The notes below the pieces were generated by a model. It worked only from the letters and a program-made list of their open reading frames with translations, made no database searches and was not told where the DNA came from. This document shows positions 1 through 14,518 of a DNA stretch of 64,000 nucleotides, piece by piece. Numbering within the stretch: the first letter of the stretch is position 1; every line of letters starts with the position of its first letter. Location: NCBI GenBank assembly GCA_009761415.1, contig QUOL01000023.1, positions 248,001-312,000 of the forward strand, given 5' to 3'. The position numbers were made by a program, and so were the translations under genes. The DNA comes from Sarcomyxa edulis (taxonomy: Eukaryota; Basidiomycota; Agaricomycetes; Agaricales; Mycenaceae).

Positions 1-3000
1 TGCAACCAGAGAGCTGGAGAGTTCGTGATCACGTACCCTAAAGCGTATCACGCAGGATTCAATCACGGGGTAAGACGTTTGCAGATTCATCAGGACGAAA
101 TTTCTTACATACCCTTTCCAGTTCAATTTTAATGAAGCGGTGAACTTCGCACTTCCTGACTGGCTTCCCTACGGACGTGATTGCGTTCAAAGATACCGGG
201 AACACAGGAAGTTGCCTGTTTTCTCTCACGACGAGCTTCTCATTACGATCACTCAACATTCGCAAGCAATCAAGACTGCGATGTGGTGAGTCTTATCATC
301 TTAGATACAACGTTCTCGAGGCTTATATCAGATTGCATCTTTGCAGGTTGAGCGATAGCCTTACAGAAATGACCACCCGAGAAATAAACGACCGTCGAAA
401 AGCACGGGCCCTTGGGATGGCCGAAATTCTCGAGGGGGAAGATCGACCGGAAGATCAATACCAATGCACAGTATGCAAGGCATTTTGCTATCTATCACAA
501 GTCACATGCCAATGCACTACGAAAGTGGTCTGCGTCGAACACGCGGATCTTCTATGCGATAAATCTAATCATCATCTCACCCTGCGGAAGCGGTTCTCGG
601 ACGAAGAGTTACTCGACACCCAAGCTAGAATAGACGAACGTGCTGGTATACCTTCTTCCTGGAGTGGCAAATTCAACAAGCTCCTCGTCGAAAGCGCACG
701 CCCTTCTCTTCGTTCTCTTCGTGCCCTTCTCGCAGAGGCGGACCGCATCAATTACAATCTACCGAACGTCTACACTCTTCGCAAATGCGTCACCCGGGCT
801 AATGAGTGGATAGAGGCTGCTAATTCCTTCATCATCCGGAAGCAGAGTCGGAAGCGATCTCGCAGATCCCGAGGAAGGCCACCCATAAACGAGTCATTTG
901 CTTCCGACGATCCAGGTGACAGACCCGATAAAGGATTGGACGACCTATATGCTCTTTTGGGAGAAGTAGATAATCTGGGTTTCGACAGTCCGGAGATCGG
1001 GGTTCTTCGGACGCTTGCTGATCAGGCAGAAAGCATGAGAGTCAAGGCGGGTGCCCTACTCGTCGCCTCAACGAGTACAGAGGAAGATCGAGAGGAAGAT
1101 CGCGACGAATATCTCCAAGAGTGCGAGCGATTGCTCCTCGAAGGTTCCTCTCTGAACGTGCAATTAGACGAACTCGTGGAACTCGAAAAGATCGTCTTGC
1201 GCGAACAACTTGTGAAGGAGCTGGAAGAGAAGTTAGACGATAGCGCGATGACATTGGAGGAGGCTCGACAACTGTTGACACGCGCTCGAACTTGCAATCT
1301 CCCTCCCGATAACAAGCACGTGATTCTCTTGGAGGCCAGGCAGCGTGCAGGGGACAATTGGCAGGAACGAGCCAAAAATGTCCTCGCTCAGCCATCGAAG
1401 ACGATCGACGAACTCGACGACTTTGCCGACATGGATCCAAATATTCCGATAGATCCCTCGGTTTTGGACCGTCTTATGGCAGCTCGTTCTAAGGCTAAAG
1501 AGTTCGAGAAGCAAGCCAAGACATGGCTCGCTCCAGAGCCTGATGCAGCAAGGCCTAAAGTACAAGATGTGCTCCGGTTTGTTGCTCGTGCGGAGAAGGA
1601 TTTCAGCATCGTCGCCGTCCAGGATTTAAAACGTACTGCCGAAATCGCTGCTGACCTCGAAACAAGGAGCGATCAGGTCCTGAAGAACCGTTACCGTCGA
1701 GGAGAGGAGGATGTTTTCGACACAATGGGACAGTGGAAAAATTATGCACGAGATCACCTCAAGATGTTCGCATTGCCGACTTTCGAAAAATTGGATGCCC
1801 AGTTAAATGCTCACTACCGCTGGGTTCAAGATCTACCATGGTATTGTCACGAGCACCAGACAGCTCACGGCGATACCATTCTGAAAGACGTCATTGAATA
1901 CACCCGAACCACTGATGACCTACCTCCTCTTGACGAATATGTCACCTGTATCTGCACTCGTGCCGTCCGTCCTCCTCCTCCTGGCGAGGTTTCCGATGCA
2001 GTCCAATGTGATCATTGCTTTGCACGCTTCCACGGTGTATGCGCAGCGAACGGTGGTTCCTGCCCTTTCTGCGATCACCATCACTGGAACGGCGCGATTC
2101 ACAAGGACCGTAGTTTCCATTTCTGTTACCTCCCTAACATCTTGCATAACGCTCCGGAAATCACAAAGAACTATTCTGAGGATTGGAGACAGCTGGAGAT
2201 CATCGTGCACAAACTCGAACGTTTATCAAATGTCATCGGGCAATTCTTGGCCTTCGCCTCGCAGCCTGGGAATCAACGCGTGGAGTACATCCACCAGGTG
2301 CGTCACTTCATGCGTAAACTCTACAAAATCCAGTTCGCAGTCTCGCCAACTCCAGACGCTTCGTTTGGACTGGATTTGGCGGGACTACACCGGATCCTTG
2401 CGGGTCAACCCACTCCTATACGCACAAAGAAGAGAAGACGTCCGCGATTCACATTCGGACAAGATGTAGACCAGGATTGGACCGACGGCACTCGTTGTAT
2501 ATGCAGGGGGCGCACTAGCTATCTCCTCAATTACCCAAAAGTGGCATGCGAGTTATGCAATAAGTCATACCATGCTGGCTGTGTCTTTTATCCTTTGGAC
2601 TCTTCCTCGACGACTAAGGAGCCGTTCATTTGTCCTCTGTGCTCTCTGCGGAAAAATAGAACATATCCATATTCGGAAGTTCGAGTCAAGCCTCTTGGTA
2701 CGTTTTTCTTCTTACTAGTCTCAGCGGTCCGATATCTTATCATATCCTACAGAGGACGGTGGCCACCCACCAGACCTGTATATCAACATAAAGGAGATGC
2801 TTGATAACTTCAGCAGAACCGTTATCTATAAGAAATTGCCGCCCCCGTATAAGCAGACACTCTTTGTCGAAATGGTGCGTTTCGTGCCTGGACAACCTGA
2901 CAACCTCCCAGTGAATGGTCCGAATCGAATGACCGGAACCCCGATGACTCACCAAGGCATACCAATGAGCCCAATGGCTCATTCTCATGATGTTCGCACG

Positions 3001-3483
3001 TCCGCTCCGATGGCCGTAGCTTCTAGCAGTTCGTTCGCCTCCTCGGCTGTTCCTCCCCCTCCCCCGTGGTCGAGATGGGGCACTGTGGCCACCCCCTCAA
3101 GACCGCCTTCCACGCAACGCCGTCAGCTTCCTGATGGTACGACGGTATCGCCACCGCCGTCTTTACCCCCATTGTCGTCGTCGTCGTCGGTACCACCGAC
3201 CAGGAAACGCAAACAACCTGATGACCCGGACGACGATACACCTATGAGCCCCTTACCTTCTCCGAAACGCCATGCCATGCCACACACCCCAATCCCTCAA
3301 CCTGCCCGCCCTGTACAGACGCTATCTCCTTCCCTGGCCATGATAGTCTCTCCGACTGATCAGCCACCTCGTTCTAGTGCCTACTTGGGCTCCCCCTCCA
3401 TGAGAAATGGAAATGGAAACGGAGTGCATCCCGTGATATTGGCACCACCCAGCAATGGGATGACACCGACACGTCTAACGTAA
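1..3483 (+). CDS. KDM5/JARID1-type H3K4 demethylase, C-terminal part (5' end outside window)
   Basis: Chromatin regulator expected to remove methyl groups from histone H3 lysine 4. Model: exons <1-69, 122-285, 347-2697, 2753-3483, about 1,104 residues visible. The window opens inside the JmjC domain (QRAGEFVITYPKAYHAGFNH, with the last iron/2-oxoglutarate-side His region). The JmjC end is followed by a C5HC2 zinc finger (WLPYGRDC then CTVCKAFCYLSQVTC), a long helical PLU-1-like region, and two PHD fingers near 1940-2090 and 2490-2650 (CICTRAV, CICRGRT...CPLC). The tail after 2880 is rich in Pro and Ser and looks disordered. This order matches KDM5/Lid2 proteins; the ARID, JmjN and first PHD would lie left of the window. 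The reading frame is intact through all introns. Family assignment is firm; methyl-state specificity is inferred from the family. Confidence 0.93.
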
Positions 3484-3764
3484 GTTACGAACTAGTTTCC
3501 AGAAGGGTTGCGTCTCTTGTTCTTCTATCCATCGTTTAATCTATGCTATGCTGTAAAAAAGATCACTCTCATTTCTGTCTCAATTCTTTATGCTCTGTAA
3601 CGCCCGTTTCTCCTCTTTATATTTAGATTTCCTGCATACACATTCTATTGTCTATGGGTAGCTAACTATGAATGAATGATCCTATGCTGATTGATTATTG
3701 TAATAAAAGATGACTTGCAAGTACAGAGAATGCTGAGAAGTAAAACCAGGATAACGATTTGGAC

Positions 3765-6517
3765 TCATCGTCCCACCATGAATTTGTACGTAGAGTAGCC
3801 CCCAATGAACGCGAATGCAGCTAGACCTGCTATGATAGAGATGAACCAGTGATATCCCTGCCGATAGACAAGTCAGTCAATTGAAGAGAGCGAAGGATGT
3901 GTCAATGAAACTCACTTCGACGTTTTCTCCAGGAACATGAACATTCATTCCCCAAAGACCTGGAAGCGTGACATTAGATGATGCTCATAAGTAGGGTGAC
4001 TGAATAACTGACCAGTCACCAAATTCATGGGTATAAGCACAGTACCGAGAGCCGTCAGCTTTGAAAGAACATCGTTGATCTGATTATTCGCGTCGGTCAT
4101 CTCGATGGATATTTGGGCGAGGTAGTTGGAATGAGAACGAGATAGGATTTTTTCGTAGTGATTCAAGTTCTGGGTCATGGTGATTAAGTGATCCTACAGA
4201 GGAAAGATCAGCGTTATTGACAATGAGCTCAAGGTGGCCTCGGAAAACGGCCTACCTGGATATCCGATAAATAAAGGCCCTAGAAAACAAACCCAACGGT
4301 CAATAATCTCAAATAACCGCAGACAACTCCATGTACCCACAATATCAGACGTAGGAGCGACCCTCCAATTCTCATTACACCTCTTAGCCAGCCCTTTGAC
4401 CACATCCGCCTTATTGCCCATTAACCTCAACAATCCCATGACTTTCTTACGACACGTCCCTATTCTCCTCAACATGTCGCTTTGTTCTGCTTCTTTGAGG
4501 ATCAGTACCAGCTCATCGATACTATCGACTTCATATTCGATGCTCTGTATGAGCGGCCCAAACGCATCGGTGATGTCGTCAATGAGGGCGTATGAGATCC
4601 AGTCGGATGTGACGCTGATGTAATCCTTGAGTTGTTTGATTCGTCTGCGGACGTTCTGTGGATGGGGGGTGGGCCTGAAATGGAACTATAAGAAAAAAGA
4701 GAAGTAGGTAGTCGAAGTGGAGTTGAAATGGGTATGCATAGTCAGTTCATGATACTGTTACAAAGTGAGGGCGAGAAGCAAGTCACTAACCGATAGGGTC
4801 CCCTCTCTGAATACTATTATATACATGTTCAGAGGTTCGAGGTGGGTGGGACTATATGGATCCTGATCGAAGCTGCGAAAACAGACGAGGTAGTAGTGGC
4901 GGAACAGTTCAATCTTCTCGCGCGTTTCTTCCATCTGAATATCTTCTGTCGTAAGGGGATGGATGTTGAAGACCTAGGTCACATGAGAGAGGATGCCAAT
5001 AAGACGAGGATGAGAAGCGACTCCTGGATATTTTCGTCACTCACCTTGCTGAGCATCTTCATCTCCTCATCCGTCGGGCTCTGTACATCAAGCCACCAAG
5101 TATTTCCATCTGTGTCGCCGCCTCCGATCATACCACCCGTCATTCCTGCCCCAGGCATAGTAGGAGGCTTGAATTTCGGGTTGAAATAACCGCCATTGCC
5201 ATTGGTTGAATTACCGCTATTGTTATTCGCCTCTTGCCGCGCAGTTCCAGCCGGAGAAGTCGATGTGGGACGGTCACGATCTTTTGAGATGGACGGTGCG
5301 GAGTTGGACTTTGCGGCAGGGGCAGGGACGGGCGCGGGAGCACCGGTAAATAAATCCTGAAATGTTTGCCCTTCAGCAGGAAGCTCGCTAAGACTACGTG
5401 CATGGATAGTTGCAGACAGAGCGTTCGAATAGAAAGAAAAGCGATACGGCCGATCGTGACCTGTATTCAGTATGCCTCCTATGGTATTGGGCAGTGGTGC
5501 ACTACTCGTCACGGCTATATCGTCTGTAGAATCCCTGGAGTTTGGTCCACCTCCCCCACTCAAAAGAACGCCGAGACGGCCAGGGAGGGATGGAGGTGGT
5601 TCACCAGGATTCCCTTCGAAAAGAGCCATTTTTCCGCCGATACCTTTTCTGTGAAGACGCGGATTCGTATTGCTTTGACTGATTTTGCGATGTCGAGCTG
5701 GGCGGGGTAAGGATATGGAAAAATCGGAAGTAGAGGGTCCTGCTATAGCCGACGCATCGTCGGTGTCAGTTTGTTGGGGTTGGTGCTCGGATTCCGGTGG
5801 GAGTCTCAGGGAATTCATGACGGAGAATCGAGTGACTGGTGGTGAGGTTAAGCCTAGGACAGCTTTTTCAGCAGAGGCAAATTGCTCCATAGGCGAAAAA
5901 TCATAGTTGGAGGCAGCGATGAGGGCATCTGCCTGGTAGGTGGGTAGACCAAAGGCGGGTGGGTCCGGATCGGTATGAGAGTGGATATTGGTATGGGAGG
6001 CTTGGGGACCGAGAGAGACTAGTAGAGAGGGGTCGTGCGACTGATTCAAGTGAGGATAGAATTCGAAAGAAGACGCTCGGCCGGGCCTGGGTATAGTTTC
6101 GTCTTCCTCATCAGGTACACCATTCTCTGGATTGACTGTATGCAATATCTCTCCTCTTGCCAGATCGATTTGATGTTGTTCATGCGGAGAGAGAGTTGTC
6201 ATTGCAGGGAATGTGAGGGAATGCTCCGATGACGGTGCTTGTCTGATTTCGTATGGAGACGAGGATACAGCAGGAGAGACACTGATTGTCTCTCTACGAG
6301 CACGAGACAGCTGCATGGCCATGTCCACATCCATGGTTCGCTGACGTTCCCTGACCTGGGGGTCATTATGGTCATATGAGCGGGCTACGGTTGGAGAATG
6401 GCGAGGACGATCTATATCGCTTTGACTGCCTGTGTCTCTGCGTCTTACAGGTGAGGCACCTCTAATAGAAGCAGGAGAGCTGGAAAGGACGGGTGTATCC
6501 CGAGGGGGAGAAGACAT
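3765..6517 (-). CDS. CorA-family Mg2+ transporter (Alr1/Mnr2-like)
   Basis: Membrane channel for magnesium. Seven exons (6517-5045, 4973-4791, 4685-4341, 4279-4256, 4193-4013, 3959-3916, 3857-3765) give about 780 residues. The first 500 residues are a Ser/Pro-rich, probably disordered cytosolic extension, as in yeast Alr1/Mnr2. The CorA core follows, with FNIHPLTTEDI, a helical stalk, then TGLWGMNV, which carries the GMN signature ending TM1, then a short loop, and TM2 (WFISIIAGLAAFAFIGGYS) before the stop. One exon is only 24 nt, encoding GLYLSDIQ; it is needed to keep the frame. All splice phases add up. The start at 6517 is the first ATG of the long first exon; see the separate entry for a possible upstream exon. 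It is convergent with the KDM5 gene, 281 bp apart. Whether it is plasma-membrane (Alr1) or vacuolar (Mnr2) cannot be told. Confidence 0.93.
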
Positions 6518-6539
6518 GGTATAGCAGCCACGATGGATA

Positions 6540-6833
6540 TTATGAAGCTAGAAATGGATAAAAATATGAGTAAAGATAGAAAGGGCTGCTATACACGCCG
6601 AAGTTTGAGTCGAAGAGAGCGATGTCGCCGACGCTGCTAGTGACGTTGAGCTCGAGGTCGTCGTCGTCGTTGTCGACGATGTCGAGGAGTGACCTGGAGT
6701 GACGTTCAAAATGCTCTTTCCACGTGAGCCATTTCTCTTCTACGGAGCATGTGATCATGGCGCGTAAAGGCTGCTGACAAACAAGCTCAAACCGCCATCG
6801 CGTGGAATCAACGTGGACTTGAACGTTCATCAC
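6540..6833 (-). other. exon-like ORF upstream of the CorA gene, origin unknown
   Basis: An ORF of about 97 codons ends 22 bp before the CorA start. It has coding character: VHVDSTRWRFELVC, then WKEHFERHSRSLLDIV and an acidic stretch. A donor (GTGTAT, just after the Phe-Gly at about 6595) and an acceptor (TTTCTAG at about 6547) would join it in frame to the CorA ATG through a 49-nt intron. It could therefore be an N-terminal extension of the transporter. Alternatively, the pattern (LVC, a hydrophobic segment, then KEHFERH before a beta-like strand) faintly recalls the middle of Rad9, a PCNA-like checkpoint clamp subunit, which would make it a stranded gene fragment. An in-frame stop lies upstream and no further exon was recognised. 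Neither reading is secure. Confidence 0.3.
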
Positions 6834-9129
6834 GACGTCCAGAACCTCGAGTCTCTATTCGACGCTCGGAATCGATGACTATCCTGTTAATCCTGTCAAG
6901 GTAATTCGGCATCTGTTCTGACTTGGAATCTTCTGAGCCTAAACATATGAATGGGACCCAAGATGGGACAGCGACCTCTTGACGGTTTAAGTACTTGCCA
7001 TTGCAATACCATTGCTAGCAGTTCTGTAGGTGGCCGCAGGAATATTAAATGTCATTGGAAAATATCCAATTGTGAGTGCGATAAATTTGACTTTCTGTGT
7101 TGCTGTACTGAGTATCAAATGCTCCGGGAACTATTTCCTATATGTAGATATGCGATCCCACCTCGGGAAAGTATCCCTCTACAGGGTAATCGTTTCATCA
7201 TGCGCATCTTATAGCTCAGAAGCTGAGCATCTGTTTACTTACTGTCCGAATGGCAACACTGGTCTCCCAATAATGCTCGATGCGTGATCCGGTGAGTCCA
7301 ATTATACAATAAAATCTCAGGATACACCACCTCGGAGTCGGTCTAAGTATACATGTCTTCAGATTCATATCCGGTCGTCCAAGAGATCGATTTCCCGACA
7401 TGGAGGATGTACCGATATCTCCACTCTTTCAAATTACGTCTGCTTGAGATCTTATTCTTGTTCTGCACTGCATGAACTTGTTTCCTGGAAGGACTTCGTT
7501 TTTGATCAAACTAGAACCCTGATCAACCCTTCGATTGTATCCGTGTATCAAGTTGACTTTGACTCTTTGGTGAAAGGACTACTGCCTCCTAAATGCCTCG
7601 CGGATCACTCAAATATTTGACTATGCACGGATACAGTGATACACTTGTCTGGCCAAAGCCCTTGAAACTGATCCAGTCGGATGGCGTTCAATACTACCTA
7701 TGTGCCTACCCAAGGTACGTGCCTTTTCGTATTTCTTTCGGCGACCTGCGAATGCGAGTGCTGATACATCATAACGACAGCCTACCCCTTCCTCATACTG
7801 TTATCATGTTCCTATATGATTGTTTCACTGATCAGTCTTACTTTGTCGTCGTATAGGAGAGCCCGAAGCATAATACTTCCCAACAACAACCTACACATCT
7901 TTCGCCATCATGATGGACTCGAGGAACATCGGGACAGTTGACCGGGCTTTCCATGTGCCGTTGGCTCGGGTCCTATGGCATCCATGCTCTCGACCCCCTT
8001 CGGGCTACCATTCCTGTCTGTCGATCCCACTCCCACTCCCACCGAAGTACGGCTGAAATCTACCCATGATCAACCAGAGTAACTTACAACCGCCTTTTGA
8101 TCCGCGTAGATTTCTCAAATGGCATATATGCATTCGAGTTCATCGATGCTGTGTTTGATCTCCATAGCCAAGTCCAGTATACTGGTTAGACTCCGAATTA
8201 CCTCGGTCCTATTCCACTTCTGTGGTGTTGTATTTGACCAGTGTCGGCTCCTCTTTCTCTCTTAGGAATAACATGACATTCGTGTGTTCTTCCCTATCCT
8301 CTTGATCCTGTTTTCACGGATTTGACGGCTAAGTACATGCAATGAACCTCATTAACAAAAGAACTAACGTTGAGTGTCCGAGCCCCTTGATCATGGGCCG
8401 GTCATGAGGCCTGCGGACGCATTTTCGTGTAGCTCCGAGTCTGACTAGTCATTCGTGGGTATGTAGAGTTATCGAGAGTCAAACAGTGCTTAGTCCGATT
8501 CAATCAAGACATGAGGAACCACGACTAGTACTGTCAACTCGAAACCTTAGAAGACGGGGGAGTGAGTAGTGACCACCCGATATTTCCTCTAAGTCAGCGC
8601 ACTTCGTCGCGTCGACGGTACCGAACACTCAACGAGGGTACAAAATTTTGCCTGCAAGTTCACGAGTATTTATAAGTGAGTCGTAGGATAGAATACACGT
8701 TTGTGTCTCGAGATATACGAGGAGATAGGGTTTAGAAGAAAAAATACAGAGGAGGAAAACTGTTATGGTTATGTGCTGGAGGAGAGGAAACAAACAAACG
8801 AGGGAGAGAACGAGGGCAAAGGATCGGAAAGAGAATCGACGATGCAAGCGAAGCGTAAGAACAAGAACCGATATTAGAAAAGTAATAATATGCAACATAA
8901 TTCGTTTTTTGGAGGAGAGACACACCGCGCAAAACCCGTCGAACCGTAGTCGTGGATTTTTTCCCCGTGTCAGGACCGGAACGAAACGGCATGCATGGGA
9001 GTGGGCTCTCTGTAAAAAACGAATGAAAAAAGAGGAGATAAATAAGCCAAGAGGACAACCACGACAAGAGAGTTCTTCTGTCAAGTCCGGGTCAAGGGCA
9101 TTCGTTCCCCTTCCGTATTTTTGTTGTGT
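6834..9129. other. gene-poor interval between the CorA gene and PAP1
   Basis: About 2.3 kb with only short ORFs (largest 151 codons, on the minus strand near 8629-9084, and in low-complexity DNA). None shows a domain, plausible intron pattern or homologous motif that I recognise. The right end (about 8640-9129) is presumably the 3' UTR and downstream flank of the poly(A) polymerase gene. No tRNA or transposon signature was seen. Confidence 0.5.
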
Positions 9130-12076
<2,947 letters not shown>

Positions 12077-12343
12077 GATATTCCTATTAGTTCAGTAGTT
12101 GTGATTGTGGCGGTAAGTATGGACCAGTGATAACACAGGTCGACGAGTGAGCAAAAGCAGAGAGACGAAGGACGTCGACTGAGGACAGAAACCAAAGGTC
12201 GGTGATACAAGCTTAGTAAGCAACCGCGTCAAAATGAAGCCGCACAAGCATCTAATTAGATAGTAACAAAGTACTAAGGATATCTCTACAACAAAGTCTA
12301 TGTCTCTATTGATAGTATGTCTCTATGGGTGATAGCATGGCCG

Positions 12344-14136
12344 CTAGTATGACTGCGTGTATCCAGTCCTCGGAGTCTTGGCGGCATTGTACAGTCTTCT
12401 TGTCTCCGCACGCTTTATTGCCCATCGCCGAATGAAGAACGACGAAACCGCTACCACGATCACACCCACGATAACCCCAACAGCAATTCCAGCCGTCCTT
12501 CCAGAGGACGACCCTCCTGAAGATCCTCCTGAACTACCGCTACCAGTCGAGCTCGAAGACGAATTACTGGCAGTCGATGGGTTACCACCAAAAGGCCAAT
12601 AGTCTCCACCGTCTGGTGGAAGCACACACGTCAACGATTCCCCATCCGCTATTATCTCGAAGTCAGACTGATAAGTCAATGCCGACGTCAAATTTGTATC
12701 GAGTACGAATGCGGCGGGGGTTGGGACTGTATCGCTAGTACTGCAATTGGGACCACGGGCTCCAATGAACGAAGTGTTGCCGAACATAACGTTGTCTTCT
12801 ACGGTGAAATTGACAGCTGACGTGATAGCTATCCCATAGCTGAATGCGCCAGATAGTCTGTTGTTCAGAACTGTCCCGGATGAACTGACGTTGTCGCCGT
12901 ACTGGTTGCCGAACCATGTTCGAGGACCAATTGCAATGCCAAGTCTGTCGAGTTGTCATGGGGCGAACGTCAGTACCAGAACGTTAATTCTTGGCTAGTG
13001 GCTTACTTGATGACGATTCCCTCGGTATTATCACCGTCAGTTTCGCCCGCCTCAGCAGTATCAGTCGAGAAACCGCCAAGGATAGTATTGTTTCTGACAA
13101 CAGTGCCAGTAAAATCACCACTAAAGGGTAGGTAATCAACCATATTGATACCCCCAAGCAGAGTTTGCTATCCGTTGAAAAAACAAAAACATCAGAACAC
13201 TGAAGACTGAACAAGACATCAAGAGCCACTCACAGTTTCGATCCAAATCGTATTGTTCTCAACGAGCGTTCCAGGAGCACCGAACAAAACGATGCCACCA
13301 TCAGTGGGGTTATTGATCATGTTATTCAGCACGAAACTGTTTCGACAGCTCATGCTAATTCCGTCGGCCCATTCCTGGAACGTATCCGAGCCACAAGGAC
13401 CGATGTCGTTATTCTGGACGGTAACATTGGTGCAATCGAGAGAACCCTCCATGATATGGAGACACGACCAACCCCGTGGATCCCATGAATGAACGTATTC
13501 GATCAACTGATCAGCGTTTGAGCCTCCCATTTCGATGTTGGCACCGCCACTTGTGGGAGGAGCGCCTGCGCGAGTACCATTGATCTGAAGTAAAGTTATG
13601 AGAAATAGTTATCCTATCCTAGTAGGTATGACGTACCTGGATATTCCGAAGTTTTACGCCAGAACATTGTGAACATTGTCCATTTACAGCAGTGGTATGA
13701 CCTGTGCCATTCGAAACCGGACCGTCGACGACGAGGATGGCTCTATCCGACCCCGTGGGATATCCTACAGTACTAATTTCTTGATTTGGTGCAGCAAAAA
13801 GGAGGGGTGCTTGAATCAAATATTGTTCACCGGGGCATAAGGGTAAGATGTATCCCGCGCCGGAAGAATTCAAAAGGGTATTTAGACGATCCGTCACCGT
13901 GTTAGCTGGCTAAGGAAGGTAAATCATAATGAGTCGTCACAAGTGCAACTATGCGAATAGAAGACGGGGGGGAAGGGCTCACGTCAGGTGCTACACAATC
14001 GTCACGTCGGGACAAAGTGTGAGTCCTTGATAAGGGTTAGGTTCTTTGGATCATGAACGAGGCCAGGCAGCATGAGGACGGCGAACCTGCCGTATAATGT
14101 AGCATGTGGAGAGTTAAAGTTGTGTTTTTTCGTCAT
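12344..14136 (-). CDS. right-handed beta-helix (pectin-lyase-fold-like) protein with C-terminal membrane anchor
   Basis: Six exons (14136-14087, 14025-13983, 13909-13637, 13584-13234, 13167-13007, 12944-12344) give about 492 residues with closing phases. The middle carries Asn-rich rungs typical of parallel beta-helix repeats (VQNNDIGPCG, VENNTIWIE, VRNNTILGG, LNNRLSGA, VEDNVMFGN) and many N-glycosylation sequons. The C-terminal part has a Ser/Gly-rich linker, then a clear transmembrane segment (AGIAVGVIVGVIVVAVSSFF) and a basic cytosolic tail (RRWAIKRAETRR). Cell-wall or surface carbohydrate binding or cleavage is possible, but no catalytic residues were assigned. The proposed first exon gives no signal peptide, so the 5' end is doubtful: a signal exon may lie further upstream, or entry to the secretory pathway may be unusual. 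The exons from 14025 to 12344 are much firmer than the first. Confidence 0.8.
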
Positions 14137-14518
14137 TCGGGTCGAATTTTAGAAGAAGAAGACTGAATATGAGTGGTATGCTGTTAGGAAAAGTTAAAGA
14201 GCGTGGTATAGGTGCCGGTGATTCGCGAAAATGGGTATGGCCCGACCTGATACAAGAATATGAGACGTGAAGAACGGTTATTTCGAGAGTGCAACTAACC
14301 TGGTCTTCTCCAGATTATCAGACACTACTTACAGTACAAAGGACCGAGCACTTGAAGGAGGAGGAAGGAGTTCGATGGCCGCAACAGCGAGCACGTCAAA
14401 TGCCATGTGGCTATTTTTAGCGCGCTGAGGCGGACTCATTTCCAAAACTCAAAACTTGCTTCAAACTTGCTGCGTCTTCTACTTATAACATTAATGAAGT
14501 ATCGAGGCTCGCAGTCCG
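14137..14518. promoter_or_regulatory. shared upstream region of the beta-helix and KLHDC4-like genes
   Basis: A 382-bp interval between two divergent start codons; it must contain both 5' UTRs and promoters. No TATA box or named element was confidently placed. If the beta-helix gene has a missing signal-peptide exon, it would be here. Confidence 0.4.
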
